Shown here piece by piece: positions 44,705 through 52,412 of a DNA stretch of 64,000 bases (its first letter is position 1; each line of letters starts with the position of its first letter). The notes beneath the pieces were generated by a model that searched no databases, had not been told where the DNA came from, and worked only from the letters and a program-made list of their open reading frames with translations. Made by a program: the position numbers and the translations under genes. The DNA comes from an uncultured Shimia sp. (GTDB lineage Bacteria > Pseudomonadota > Alphaproteobacteria > Rhodobacterales > Rhodobacteraceae), in contig NZ_CANMJE010000007.1 of the NCBI RefSeq assembly GCF_947498095.1, positions 124,001 through 188,000 of the forward strand, given 5' to 3'.

Positions 44705-45439
44705 TTATCCACGCCCGATGTAAGGCATTTTTGTCGCCATCACCGTCATGAACTGAACATTCGCTTCTGGTGGCATTTCCGCCATGTGCAGGACAGAGCG
44801 CGCGGCTTCATCCACGTTCATGCTGGGCATCAGTTCCGCGTTCGGGTCTGCAGCGAGAATGCGGGCGTTCAGATCACGCACCATATCGGTTTCGGCGTTG
44901 CCAATATCGATCTGGCTGCAGGCAATATCAAACGCACGACCGTCCAGTGAGAGGCTGCGCGTCATGCCGGTAATCGCGTGTTTTGAGGTTGTATAGGACA
45001 CGGATCCCGGTCGCGGATTGTGGGCAGACAACGACCCGTTGTTGATGATCCGCCCACCTTGGGGGGATTGATGCCGCATGAGCTCAAACGCAAGCTGGGC
45101 GCAGATGAACATACCACGCACATTGACGTTAAGAACCTCTTCGAAACTGTTCAAAGGCACCTCATCGATTGGACCCGCAGTTCCAAACATTCCGGCATTG
45201 TTGAACAGCACGTCCAAACGACCCGTCTGATCCGTGAACTGTTTAAAGGCCTCTGCCATTTGGTTTTGATTGGTCACATCTGCAGGCAAGGAAATGGCGT
45301 TGTCGTAACCAGCGGCCAAATCGTTCAGGCGTTCGGCCCGACGGGCCACAAGTCCGACGTGCCAGCCAGCTTTCAGAAAGACTTCGGCCGTAGCGGCGCC
45401 AATTCCAGAGCTCGCTCCGGTAATAAGAATGGTCTTCAC
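44705..45439 (-). CDS. Short-chain dehydrogenase/reductase
   Basis: NAD(P)-dependent SDR of 244 residues. GASSGIGAATAEV near residue 8 binds the cofactor, NNAGMFG near residue 86 stabilises the core, and the Tyr/Lys of VSYTTSKHA near 148 form the catalytic pair. Start codon is GTG at 45439, in a GTGA overlap with the upstream helicase gene. Its substrate is not known. It converges with the TIGR02186 gene, with no gap between the stop codons. Confidence 0.87.
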   Translation of the reverse strand: MKTILITGASSGIGAATAEVFLKAGWHVGLVARRAERLNDLAAGYDNAISLPADVTNQNQMAEAFKQFTDQTGRLDVLFNNAGMFGTAGPIDEVPLNSFEEVLNVNVRGMFICAQLAFELMRHQSPQGGRIINNGSLSAHNPRPGSVSYTTSKHAITGMTRSLSLDGRAFDIACSQIDIGNAETDMVRDLNARILAADPNAELMPSMNVDEAARSVLHMAEMPPEANVQFMTVMATKMPYIGRG

Positions 45440-46962
45440 GTCGTTTCCTCCTGTGTAAGCGTCAAGGGAGCTGGCGCGACTCGCAAATCATCCACACGCA
45501 ATGGTCCCGAAGGGCGCGACAAACGGTTGCGCACCACCCAATGCAGGCGTTCCTGCGCACGCGTGATTGCGACGTAGGCCAGACGCTTCCACAGGGGTTG
45601 CCCAGCTTCGATACGCCCCATTTTCGAGGCCACATAGAGGTCTGGGGCAAAGACCTGAACGTCTTCCCACTGCGAGCCTTGGGCCTTGTGAATGGTGACC
45701 GCAGCGCCATGCAAAAATGTTGCCCCCATGCGCGCAGCAAACGGGATAAAGGGTTCTTCCTCGTCCGGTTTTTCGATTTTAACGATCGAAGCCGCAGAGA
45801 CTTGCGGGTCTTCTGCACCAATCACGTGCAACCGGGAAAACCCGGGTTTGCGCCCTGGTTCGAGATAGATCACCTGCGCCCCCTTGATCAGGCCTCGCGC
45901 CTCAAGGTCCAACCGCTTTTTGCGGTGTTTCAGGGGCAGTTCAATGCCATCACAAATCAAAGGCTCGCCTTCCAGCAGCATATCATCTGGTGCGTCATAG
46001 ACCGCCCGGAAGGCGTTGATCAGGCGAATGCGCGTCGCGTTACGCCAAACAAGAACGGGGCTGCGGGCCATCAGATCTACCTCAACCCGTTGGCTCCAAA
46101 CCACACGATCATCGCGTTTCGCTGCTTCCTCGATCATCTGCTCAAAGGATTGAAAATCAAGCATCGGGTCGGCCAACGCGTGGGCGAGATCGAGAATTGG
46201 GTTATCCGCATCCTGACGGTGGATACGTTGCAACTCGAATTTCGAGTCCACTGGCATCGTGTCGAAAACCATCGCCCCGGATTGGTTCACCGGGGCCAGC
46301 TGCGCCGGGTCGCCAAACAGTAAAAGCGTTGAGAAGATCTCTTTCAGATCCTCAAACTGGCGGTCATCCAGCATCGATCCTTCGTCAACAAACCCAATAT
46401 CAAGTGGTTCGTCGCGACGCTTCCATCCAGTGATGAAATCCGACCCACGCAAGCCAGCAGCGGCCAGCGCGCCGGGGATGGATTTGTGACTCTGATAAAA
46501 GGCATGCGCGCGGTTCAAGGCCTCATCCGTCAGGCCCTCAATCTCGGGGCGCTCACCCTGCCCGGCCAACCACTCCGCTATACGTTCATATTCGGGATCA
46601 TAGACCGGGGTATAGAGAATGCGGTGGATCGTGGTTGCCGGCACACCCCGCATACGCAGCACGCTCGCGGCCTTGTTGGTTGGGGCCAAGATGGCCAGCG
46701 TCCGGCGATCCTTGTGCTTTTTACCCTCATAGTCGCCGGAAACAATTGTCACCCCAGCAGAATCAAGCTCTTTCACCAATTCCGCAAGCAACAGGGTTTT
46801 GCCGGACCCGGCCTTTCCCACCACCGCGGCGACGGAGGATTTGCCGTCCCGTGGAGGCGTTAGAAGATTGTCCTCCAGATCAACACCCGCCGCGCGCAGC
46901 ATCTCGGTGATGTTGTCAAAGGCAGCAGCCTGATCGTGGGAAAGCGTCAGCGCGGTAGTCAT
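45436..46962 (-). CDS. RecD-like ATP-dependent DNA helicase (superfamily 1)
   Basis: SF1 helicase of 508 residues. Motif I is GKAGSGKTLL near residue 50, a Walker B-type DEGSMLDD near 195, and motif VI-like region VTIHKAQGSQWEDV near 430, with VAITRAQERLHWVV at the end. This size and layout fit the stand-alone RecD2/AAA_30 type, without RecB or RecC genes nearby. It overlaps the SDR gene by 4 bases. The luxI gene lies just upstream (41-base gap) in the same direction, so it may be transcribed with luxI. Confidence 0.86.
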   Translation of the reverse strand: MTTALTLSHDQAAAFDNITEMLRAAGVDLEDNLLTPPRDGKSSVAAVVGKAGSGKTLLLAELVKELDSAGVTIVSGDYEGKKHKDRRTLAILAPTNKAASVLRMRGVPATTIHRILYTPVYDPEYERIAEWLAGQGERPEIEGLTDEALNRAHAFYQSHKSIPGALAAAGLRGSDFITGWKRRDEPLDIGFVDEGSMLDDRQFEDLKEIFSTLLLFGDPAQLAPVNQSGAMVFDTMPVDSKFELQRIHRQDADNPILDLAHALADPMLDFQSFEQMIEEAAKRDDRVVWSQRVEVDLMARSPVLVWRNATRIRLINAFRAVYDAPDDMLLEGEPLICDGIELPLKHRKKRLDLEARGLIKGAQVIYLEPGRKPGFSRLHVIGAEDPQVSAASIVKIEKPDEEEPFIPFAARMGATFLHGAAVTIHKAQGSQWEDVQVFAPDLYVASKMGRIEAGQPLWKRLAYVAITRAQERLHWVVRNRLSRPSGPLRVDDLRVAPAPLTLTQEETT

Positions 46963-47003
46963 GAGGCGACCCTACAGTCGCCCCGAACCAAGCGCCATGC
47001 GCA

Positions 47004-47654
47004 TTATGCTGTTTGTGCGATTTCTCGGCCCACATCTGGCGAGGATGTCCGACCGAATGAGAGGTCAAACCATCTGCGCGACAGATCCAGTGGAATGCCT
47101 GCTCGTTCGCCAACGGCGCGACGCGACTCTTGTGAAAAACTCCACAGTCCGACACTGATTTTGTCACGACCCTCTCCCTTGGCGCCAAGCACCTCGGGTG
47201 ACGAACCGATCATCCGGTAAATCCGTACCATTCGCGCATCAAAAACACCGACATAGTGTTCGACGCCGAAGCCTTCCATTACCTCGCCCCCGGCCAGCAT
47301 CAGGGCGGCAGCGGTGCGTGGCTCAGCGTCGCGAGACAGACAAAATCGGGTACATTCCCAGATCAGAGGACTCATAATACGGACCCCATCGGTGATATCG
47401 AGGAAATGGTCATTCACCATACAAGGCCCGGTCGTGGGCAGCAGTCGCATCGAGCCGCCATGTGATCCATCGGGTTTCTCCCAAATCACATAAAGCGGAT
47501 TCAGCTTGTCATAGTCATCATGTTCTTCTCCATCTGCATCCACGTGCACGTCCCACCCAAGGCGAACCTTGAATTGGTCAGCACGGTCGCGAAACATCGA
47601 CTGTTTCAGCTTCGGAAACTTGTCCAGGTCACTGGCATAAATATAACGGATCAT
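47004..47654 (-). CDS. luxI: N-acyl-homoserine lactone synthase (LuxI family)
   Basis: Acyl-homoserine lactone synthase of 216 residues. The LuxI invariant residues are visible: Arg and Phe in FRDRADQF and Trp in RLGWDV near residues 22-34, Asp in DDYDKLNPLYV near 48, GGSMRLLPT near 66, and Glu/Arg of WECTRFCL near 97. Its acyl chain specificity is not readable. It is followed by the RecD-like helicase and preceded, across an 89-base gap with CtrA-like sites, by the 3' end of luxR on the same strand. Confidence 0.94.
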   Translation of the reverse strand: MIRYIYASDLDKFPKLKQSMFRDRADQFKVRLGWDVHVDADGEEHDDYDKLNPLYVIWEKPDGSHGGSMRLLPTTGPCMVNDHFLDITDGVRIMSPLIWECTRFCLSRDAEPRTAAALMLAGGEVMEGFGVEHYVGVFDARMVRIYRMIGSSPEVLGAKGEGRDKISVGLWSFSQESRRAVGERAGIPLDLSRRWFDLSFGRTSSPDVGREIAQTA

Positions 47655-47704
47655 TCTGGCATCCCTTTCCGTTTCGGAATGGGAAGACAGCTAGCCAAGC
47701 AGGG

Positions 47705-47742
47705 TTAATCGCCTGCTAACGGGGCGCGCAGGCATTAACCAT
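47705..47742 (-). promoter_or_regulatory. Candidate CtrA sites upstream of luxI
   Basis: TTAATCGCCTGCTAAC (47705-47720) fits TTAA-N7-CTAA, and TTAACCAT (47735-47742) is a classic CtrA half-site. Both lie in the luxR-luxI gap, 51-88 bases before the luxI ATG. Confidence 0.55.
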
Positions 47743-47743
47743 T

Positions 47744-48463
47744 TCAAACGACAATTAGGCCTCGGCTGAGAGCTCTTGCTACCGCATGAGTTGTATTTAG
47801 CGCTCCCAATTTGGAGCGAGCAGACTCGATATACACCCTGAGTGTGTGCTCTGAGATCGAGAGTGTTTCCGCAACTTGCGCACGGCTATAGCCCATCGCA
47901 ATGAGGGTCATGGCATCAATTTCACGGGGGGACAGTGCACGTGACTGTTCATGATTGCGCCCTGGCTCAATCTCCAGCGCTTTCTTGTTGAACTCATGTG
48001 CTATCAGGATCAGGTCACGGCGGTTGGCATCCTTAAACCTGGCCCACTCTTCGTCAGAACAATGGTGTGACGCAGTAAATAGGGCGAACTGCCCGATAGG
48101 ACCTCGGATTGGCACCGAGAAGCCCTGATTGCCGATACCATAGGCGATAGCGTCGGCCTGAAACTCGCGTGCGGCTTTTGACGACCAGTCCAGCCGCTTC
48201 CAATCTACCGGGTGAAACCTTTGATAACATCCAATAATAACGGGATCTACGCGCAAGTAATCCTTGTCCAGATACCGTTGGACCCACTCATCCGAATAAG
48301 TACCACAGCCAAACTGTTCACCACTGGAGCTGACCCAGTGGTAAACAAGATGGTCTATGCGGAAGTGATCGCGTAATTCAACAATCGTGTTTTGAAGGGC
48401 CTCAAGCCCGTGCGCGCTCTCGAGCGTTTCCAGAATAAGTTCCCGTCGAGGTATCATCCCCAT
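47744..48463 (-). CDS. luxR: LuxR-family quorum-sensing regulator
   Basis: Regulator of 239 residues. The N-terminal half (residues 10-165) is the autoinducer-binding domain, with the IDHLVYHWVSSSG and GFSVPIRGP segments. The C-terminal domain has the HTH LSPREIDAMTLIAMGYSRAQVAETL near residue 175 and ISEHTLRVYIESARSKLG. It lies upstream of luxI on the same strand. Its start region overlaps a 71-residue ORF by 62 bases, so translation may be coupled. ATG 48457 (MIPRREL) is an alternative start. Confidence 0.92.
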   Translation of the reverse strand: MGMIPRRELILETLESAHGLEALQNTIVELRDHFRIDHLVYHWVSSSGEQFGCGTYSDEWVQRYLDKDYLRVDPVIIGCYQRFHPVDWKRLDWSSKAAREFQADAIAYGIGNQGFSVPIRGPIGQFALFTASHHCSDEEWARFKDANRRDLILIAHEFNKKALEIEPGRNHEQSRALSPREIDAMTLIAMGYSRAQVAETLSISEHTLRVYIESARSKLGALNTTHAVARALSRGLIVV

Positions 48464-48617
48464 GAGCCACCAAACCCGTCATGTCGGAGACACTGACAAT
48501 CTCGATTGCTGCAATCTGCCGGGTTTCTTCCAGTTGATCCGCAAGAACCCTAAGGTCATTTGCATGGGCAAATGTCTTCAGATCCGCAAGAACGTCGAGT
48601 ATCCAATCATATTTCAT
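48402..48617 (-). CDS. Small protein upstream of and overlapping luxR
   Basis: ORF of 71 residues starting MKYDWILDVLADLKTFAHANDLRVL, a likely amphipathic helical protein, followed by QLEETRQIAAIEIVSV. It has an ATG with GAGAG eight bases upstream and ends inside luxR, overlapping it by 62 bases in another frame. Similar short ORFs are found before luxR in other roseobacters, from memory, which supports a real gene. Role unknown; it could be a leader coupling luxR translation or a regulator of LuxR activity. Confidence 0.65.
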   Translation of the reverse strand: MKYDWILDVLADLKTFAHANDLRVLADQLEETRQIAAIEIVSVSDMTGLVAHGDDTSTGTYSGNARERARA

Positions 48618-48637
48618 AACAACTCTCGGTTTAAGGG

Positions 48638-48654
48638 GTTAACGAATGGTTAAC
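48638..48654. promoter_or_regulatory. Full CtrA-consensus site before the luxR unit
   Basis: GTTAACGAATGGTTAAC contains TTAA, seven bases, TTAA, the exact CtrA full site; the opposite strand reads TTAACCAT. It lies 21-37 bases upstream of the small ORF that precedes luxR. A 12-base palindrome AGCACGAGTGCT (48663-48674) is next to it. Confidence 0.65.
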
Positions 48655-48848
48655 ACAAGCATAGCACGAGTGCTTTCCGTTCATAAATTCGCGTAAATGC
48701 ACTCCCCCAAAATAGCGGGTCAGTGGTTTCCAAAGCGTTGAAAAGCAATCATTTGGGCAAAAACAATGAAAAACCCGCGGCGCCCAGTCGGGTGCCACGG
48801 GTGATTCGGTCGTTAACCTTTACGCAACCTTAAGGTCGCGTTGGCGGA

Positions 48849-50135
48849 TTACTTACCGGCCTCAAGAACTTCCTCAACAGTCCGCAAACCGGTTTTTGGG
48901 GCCTGAACCAGAACCGCCATGTTGCCGGGCTTGTGCTCGTTGCGCAGCATCTTGGTGTGAGCGGCAGGAATCTCGTCCCAGGCGAACACTTCGGACATGC
49001 ACGGGTCGAGGCGACGTTCGCACATCAGACGGTTGGCGGACGCGGCCTGTTTCAGGTTGGCAAAGTGCGACCCCTGAAGACGTTTCTGGTGCATCCACAT
49101 GTAGCGCACGTCAAAGGTGGTGTTGAACCCTGAGGTCCCCGCACAGATCACGACGATACCGCCCTTTTTCACCACAAGTGTCGAAACTGGAAAAGTTGCC
49201 TCACCGGGGTGTTCAAACACCATGTCGACGCTGACACCTTTGCCGGTGATGTCCCAGATCGCCTTGCCGAATTTGCGGGCTTCTTTCAGCCACGCATTAT
49301 ACTCCGGCGAGTTCACGATGGGCAGTTGGCCCCAGCAATCAAAATCCTTGCGGTTGATGACGCCTTTGGCGCCCTGATCCATAACGAACTGGCGTTTGCT
49401 TTCATCCGAGATAACACCGATCGCGTTGGCACCAGCGGTATTGGCCAGCTGGATCGCGTAAGAGCCCAAACCACCCGAAGCCCCCCAGACCAGAACATTC
49501 TGACCGGGACGCAGTTCATGCGGATGGTGACCGAACAGCATGCGATATGCGGTGGCTAGCGTAAGTGTGTAGCAGGCGGCCTCTTCCCAAGTCAGATGCT
49601 TGGGGCGTGGCATCAGCTGCTGTGCCTGCACTTTGGTGAACTGTGCGAATGATCCGTCGCCAGTCTCGTAACCCCAGATACGTTGGGTGGGGGAGAACAT
49701 CGGATCGCCACCGTTACATTCTTCGTCGTCGCCGTCATCCTGATTACAGTGGATCACGACCTCGTCGCCCACTTTCCAGTTTTTGACTTTGTCGCCGACT
49801 TTCCAGACGATACCAGAGGCATCAGAGCCGGCAATGTGGAAATCCTGACCGTGGACGTCAAATGGTGAAATCGGCTGGCCAAGACCGGCCCAAACGCCGT
49901 TGTAGTTTACGCCTGCAGCCATCACGAGCACCAGCACTTCGTGGCTGTCGATCTCCCAGGTATCAACGACTTCTTTTTTGAACGATTGTTCCGGCTCACC
50001 GTGACGCTCGCGGCGGATCGCCCAAGCGTACATTTTCTTAGGCACGTAGCCCAATGGGGGCATTTCCCCGATTTCATAAAGGTCTTTCTCGGGCGCCTCG
50101 TAGGGGGCGATGGCAATATCGGTGTCCAGAGCCAT
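48849..50135 (-). CDS. ccr: Crotonyl-CoA carboxylase/reductase
   Basis: Key enzyme of the ethylmalonyl-CoA pathway that reduces and carboxylates crotonyl-CoA to ethylmalonyl-CoA with NADPH. The 428-residue MDR protein shows GVNYNGVWAGLGQP near residue 75, the MFSPTQRIWGYETGDGSF region near 148, the cofactor loop VWGASGGLGSYA near 217, and FEHPGEATFPVS near 330, with the Glu/His residues used by this family. Start at 50135 follows CAGGAG; upstream extension is rejected. A 29-bp inverted repeat lies upstream. Confidence 0.96.
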   Translation of the reverse strand: MALDTDIAIAPYEAPEKDLYEIGEMPPLGYVPKKMYAWAIRRERHGEPEQSFKKEVVDTWEIDSHEVLVLVMAAGVNYNGVWAGLGQPISPFDVHGQDFHIAGSDASGIVWKVGDKVKNWKVGDEVVIHCNQDDGDDEECNGGDPMFSPTQRIWGYETGDGSFAQFTKVQAQQLMPRPKHLTWEEAACYTLTLATAYRMLFGHHPHELRPGQNVLVWGASGGLGSYAIQLANTAGANAIGVISDESKRQFVMDQGAKGVINRKDFDCWGQLPIVNSPEYNAWLKEARKFGKAIWDITGKGVSVDMVFEHPGEATFPVSTLVVKKGGIVVICAGTSGFNTTFDVRYMWMHQKRLQGSHFANLKQAASANRLMCERRLDPCMSEVFAWDEIPAAHTKMLRNEHKPGNMAVLVQAPKTGLRTVEEVLEAGK

Positions 50136-50253
50136 TTTCGTCTCCTGAAGTTGGGTTTTGCCGCGATGCAGAATCGCGCGTCTGGTGATTTGATATGTAT
50201 CACTAGGTAATATTGCAACCACAATCAGAGGAATTTTGTAATTTTATGACCCA

Positions 50254-50282
50254 GCAACTGCAGAAAATCTTTCTGCAGTTGC
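50254..50282. repeat. 29-base perfect inverted repeat between ccr and the acyltransferase gene
   Basis: Arms of 13 bases (GCAACTGCAGAAA and complement) with a 3-base spacer ATC. It lies 5 bases after the acyltransferase stop and about 119 bases before the ccr ATG. It may end the acyltransferase transcript, serve as an operator for ccr, or both. TTGCAA also occurs at 50211 in the same gap. Confidence 0.75.
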
Positions 50283-50286
50283 AAAA

Positions 50287-51645
50287 TCACCTCAACAGAT
50301 GGCGGATTGAATTGGCGTAGAAGGCCAGCGCATCGGATTGTTCTGGGTTTTCGCGAAAGCAGCCGTCTTCTTTCAGGATCATGCGTCGCTCGAGCAACAT
50401 ACGCAGTCCGGTTTCAGTTGCATAGCTCAAGTCATCGCGCGGCAAATGCACATGCGCTTTGTCCAGCTTGACGACCCAGGTTGCGAATTGAGCCTCGATT
50501 GCTGCGCGTGACACAGGCTTATCAGCGCTCTGTATAATGGCCGCCACCATCGGGACCGGCAGGATCGGCACGACATCCTCAATACGGCGCATCAGTTCCC
50601 GTCCCAAATCTTTGGTAATGTCCTTGTGCGCACCTTTGGAGAACTCTCCCAAAGACAAGGGGTGGCCAAAACTGACCGCAGCGTAACCGAATTTGTGGTA
50701 GCGCCCGCGTACCCGCAGCCAGATCTGTTTAAAGAAGAACCCCGCAATCACACTGATCCGTGCGCGAAACCCTCTCCCCCCACGGGCGTGAGCCTCAAGC
50801 AAGATACGGTCTTCGAGGACACGGTCATAATTCAGCGCCACCGGAACAAACACCACGTCGCGCACCTCCGCATCGAAGCCGTCGGTGATATACTTGAGCA
50901 ATCCCAGTTTTGGAATTTGTGGTGCGCCGTTCAGCGACAAGCCACCTTCGGGAAACATGGCCTGCGAGACACCGCCATCGGTTGCAAGCCGCACGTATCT
51001 GGCCAGTACCTTGCGATACAACGCATTACGCGATTTGCGGCGGATAAAGTATGCGCCCATTGCCTTGATCAGGCGTGACAGCGGCCAAACCCGCGCCCAT
51101 TCACCAACAGCATAGGCCAGAGCAGACCGCTCTGCCGCCAAATAGGTCACAAGCACGTAATCCATGTTGGAGCGGTGGTTCATAACGAACACAACAGTTG
51201 AGTCGCGTGGAATGTTCTGAATCCCGATCTCATCAAAATGTGCAAGGCGGACACGGTAGAGAGCCTGGCTCAGAAATCTCGCAACCCGAATGGCAAACCC
51301 AAAGTAGGCCGATGCGCTGAACGAAGGCACAATCTCGCGCGCGTATCTCTTGGCCTCTTCAAAGGCGACGTTCTCGGGTATGCCCTGCTCGCGGGCATGT
51401 TCGACAATCGCAGCCGTCACGTCCGGATGATACATTAGGCGCTGGATCATGTCATGTCGACGAGCCAACTTGAAGGGTTCGATCGGACGTTCAAGGCGTT
51501 CATTCAGACGCTTAACAGCCCGCTCCATACGACGTCGAAAAAACCATCTTACGGAGGGGAACAACAAATGGCTGGCAGCTGTGACCGCTGCAAAAAGCAG
51601 GATCAGAACGAATAGCCAAATCGGAAGTTCTATCGTCGACATCAT
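50287..51645 (-). CDS. 1-acyl/glycerol-3-phosphate acyltransferase (PlsB/PlsC superfamily)
   Basis: Membrane acyltransferase of 452 residues. One hydrophobic segment occupies residues 6-28. The acyltransferase core shows the NHxxxxD motif in VMNHRSNMDYV near residue 152 and the FPEGGLS motif near 228; the region beyond is typical of GPAT-like proteins. It acylates glycerol-3-phosphate or lysophosphatidate in phospholipid synthesis. ATG 51645 or 51642 is likely; the longer frame from 51699 is not supported. It lies between ccr and ecm, an arrangement seen in other roseobacters. Confidence 0.88.
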   Translation of the reverse strand: MMSTIELPIWLFVLILLFAAVTAASHLLFPSVRWFFRRRMERAVKRLNERLERPIEPFKLARRHDMIQRLMYHPDVTAAIVEHAREQGIPENVAFEEAKRYAREIVPSFSASAYFGFAIRVARFLSQALYRVRLAHFDEIGIQNIPRDSTVVFVMNHRSNMDYVLVTYLAAERSALAYAVGEWARVWPLSRLIKAMGAYFIRRKSRNALYRKVLARYVRLATDGGVSQAMFPEGGLSLNGAPQIPKLGLLKYITDGFDAEVRDVVFVPVALNYDRVLEDRILLEAHARGGRGFRARISVIAGFFFKQIWLRVRGRYHKFGYAAVSFGHPLSLGEFSKGAHKDITKDLGRELMRRIEDVVPILPVPMVAAIIQSADKPVSRAAIEAQFATWVVKLDKAHVHLPRDDLSYATETGLRMLLERRMILKEDGCFRENPEQSDALAFYANSIRHLLR

Positions 51646-51719
51646 CCAACGACCCTTGCAGGACCGATGCGCCGGGTAAATATAAAACTGTAGCGTCACG
51701 GTAAGAGGGCCGACAACCG

Positions 51720-52340
51720 ATGTCTGAATTCACCATACACCGCGGATTTGAGCCCGAGCAGTCAGAACACGTGGCGCGCCTGTATTGGACGGCTTTTGCG
51801 AGCAAACTCACGAAACTGATGGGGCCGGATGACAAGGGCATCAGTTTTTTCACCTCTGTCGTGGACCCTGAATTTGCGCTGACGGCCATTGGGGCTGGCG
51901 GCGAAGTTCTGGGGGTCGCAGGCTTCAAGACTTCTGAGGGTGGTCTGGCCGGCGGAGATCTCCGCGATCTGGCAAAAGTGTACGGTTGGGTCGGTGCGAT
52001 TTGGCGTGGACTGCTGCTATCGGTGTTGGAGCGTGACCTCGCAGATAACTCTCTATTGATGGACGGTATATGCGTTTCTGAAACCGCACGCGGGCAAGGC
52101 GTGGGAACGGCCTTGTTGGCCGCAATCAAAGAAGAAGCCTGCGCAAGAGGTCTGCAAGACGTCCGTCTTGACGTGATCGACACAAACCCTCGCGCACGAG
52201 CACTCTATGAGCGCCAAGGCTTCACCGCCGGAGAAACCCAATACCTTGGCCCGCTGCGCTATATCTTTGGCTTTCGCTCGAGCGTTGCGATGCGTTATGC
52301 TGTACCTGCAAAGGAAATACGCCGCGACGCAGCGAATTGA
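51720..52340 (+). CDS. GNAT family N-acetyltransferase
   Basis: Acetyltransferase of 206 residues. The acetyl-CoA loop GICVSETARGQGVGTALLAAIKEEA near residue 118 carries the R-G-x-G-x-G/A signature, and the C-terminal RLDVIDTNPRARALYERQGF matches the last conserved motif. Its N-terminus FTIHRGFEPEQSEHVARLYW is typical of this class. The substrate is unknown. It is divergent from the acyltransferase gene and precedes ecm by 72 bases. Confidence 0.86.
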   Translation: MSEFTIHRGFEPEQSEHVARLYWTAFASKLTKLMGPDDKGISFFTSVVDPEFALTAIGAGGEVLGVAGFKTSEGGLAGGDLRDLAKVYGWVGAIWRGLLLSVLERDLADNSLLMDGICVSETARGQGVGTALLAAIKEEACARGLQDVRLDVIDTNPRARALYERQGFTAGETQYLGPLRYIFGFRSSVAMRYAVPAKEIRRDAAN

Positions 52341-52349
52341 CTTGCACAT

Positions 52350-52364
52350 GATATTTCGAATATC
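52350..52364. promoter_or_regulatory. Dyad in the ecm promoter region
   Basis: GATATT-TCG-AATATC has perfect 6-base arms. TTGACT at 52337-52342 with ATATCT 17 bases on forms a candidate promoter, whose -10 overlaps the dyad. It lies about 50-60 bases before the ecm ATG. Confidence 0.45.
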
Positions 52365-52412
52365 TACCCTCTGACGCAATAAAATTGCCCAACCGATTCA
52401 CGAGGACGTTCC

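Noticed and set aside
45541-46323. 260-residue plus-strand ORF opposite the RecD-like helicase
   Set aside because: The other strand encodes helicase motifs; this frame has none and no ribosome site.
48663-48674. AGCACGAGTGCT palindrome as a lux box
   Set aside because: Only 12 bases and it does not match the 20-base lux box with CTG-N10-CAG; kept only as a neighbour of the CtrA site.
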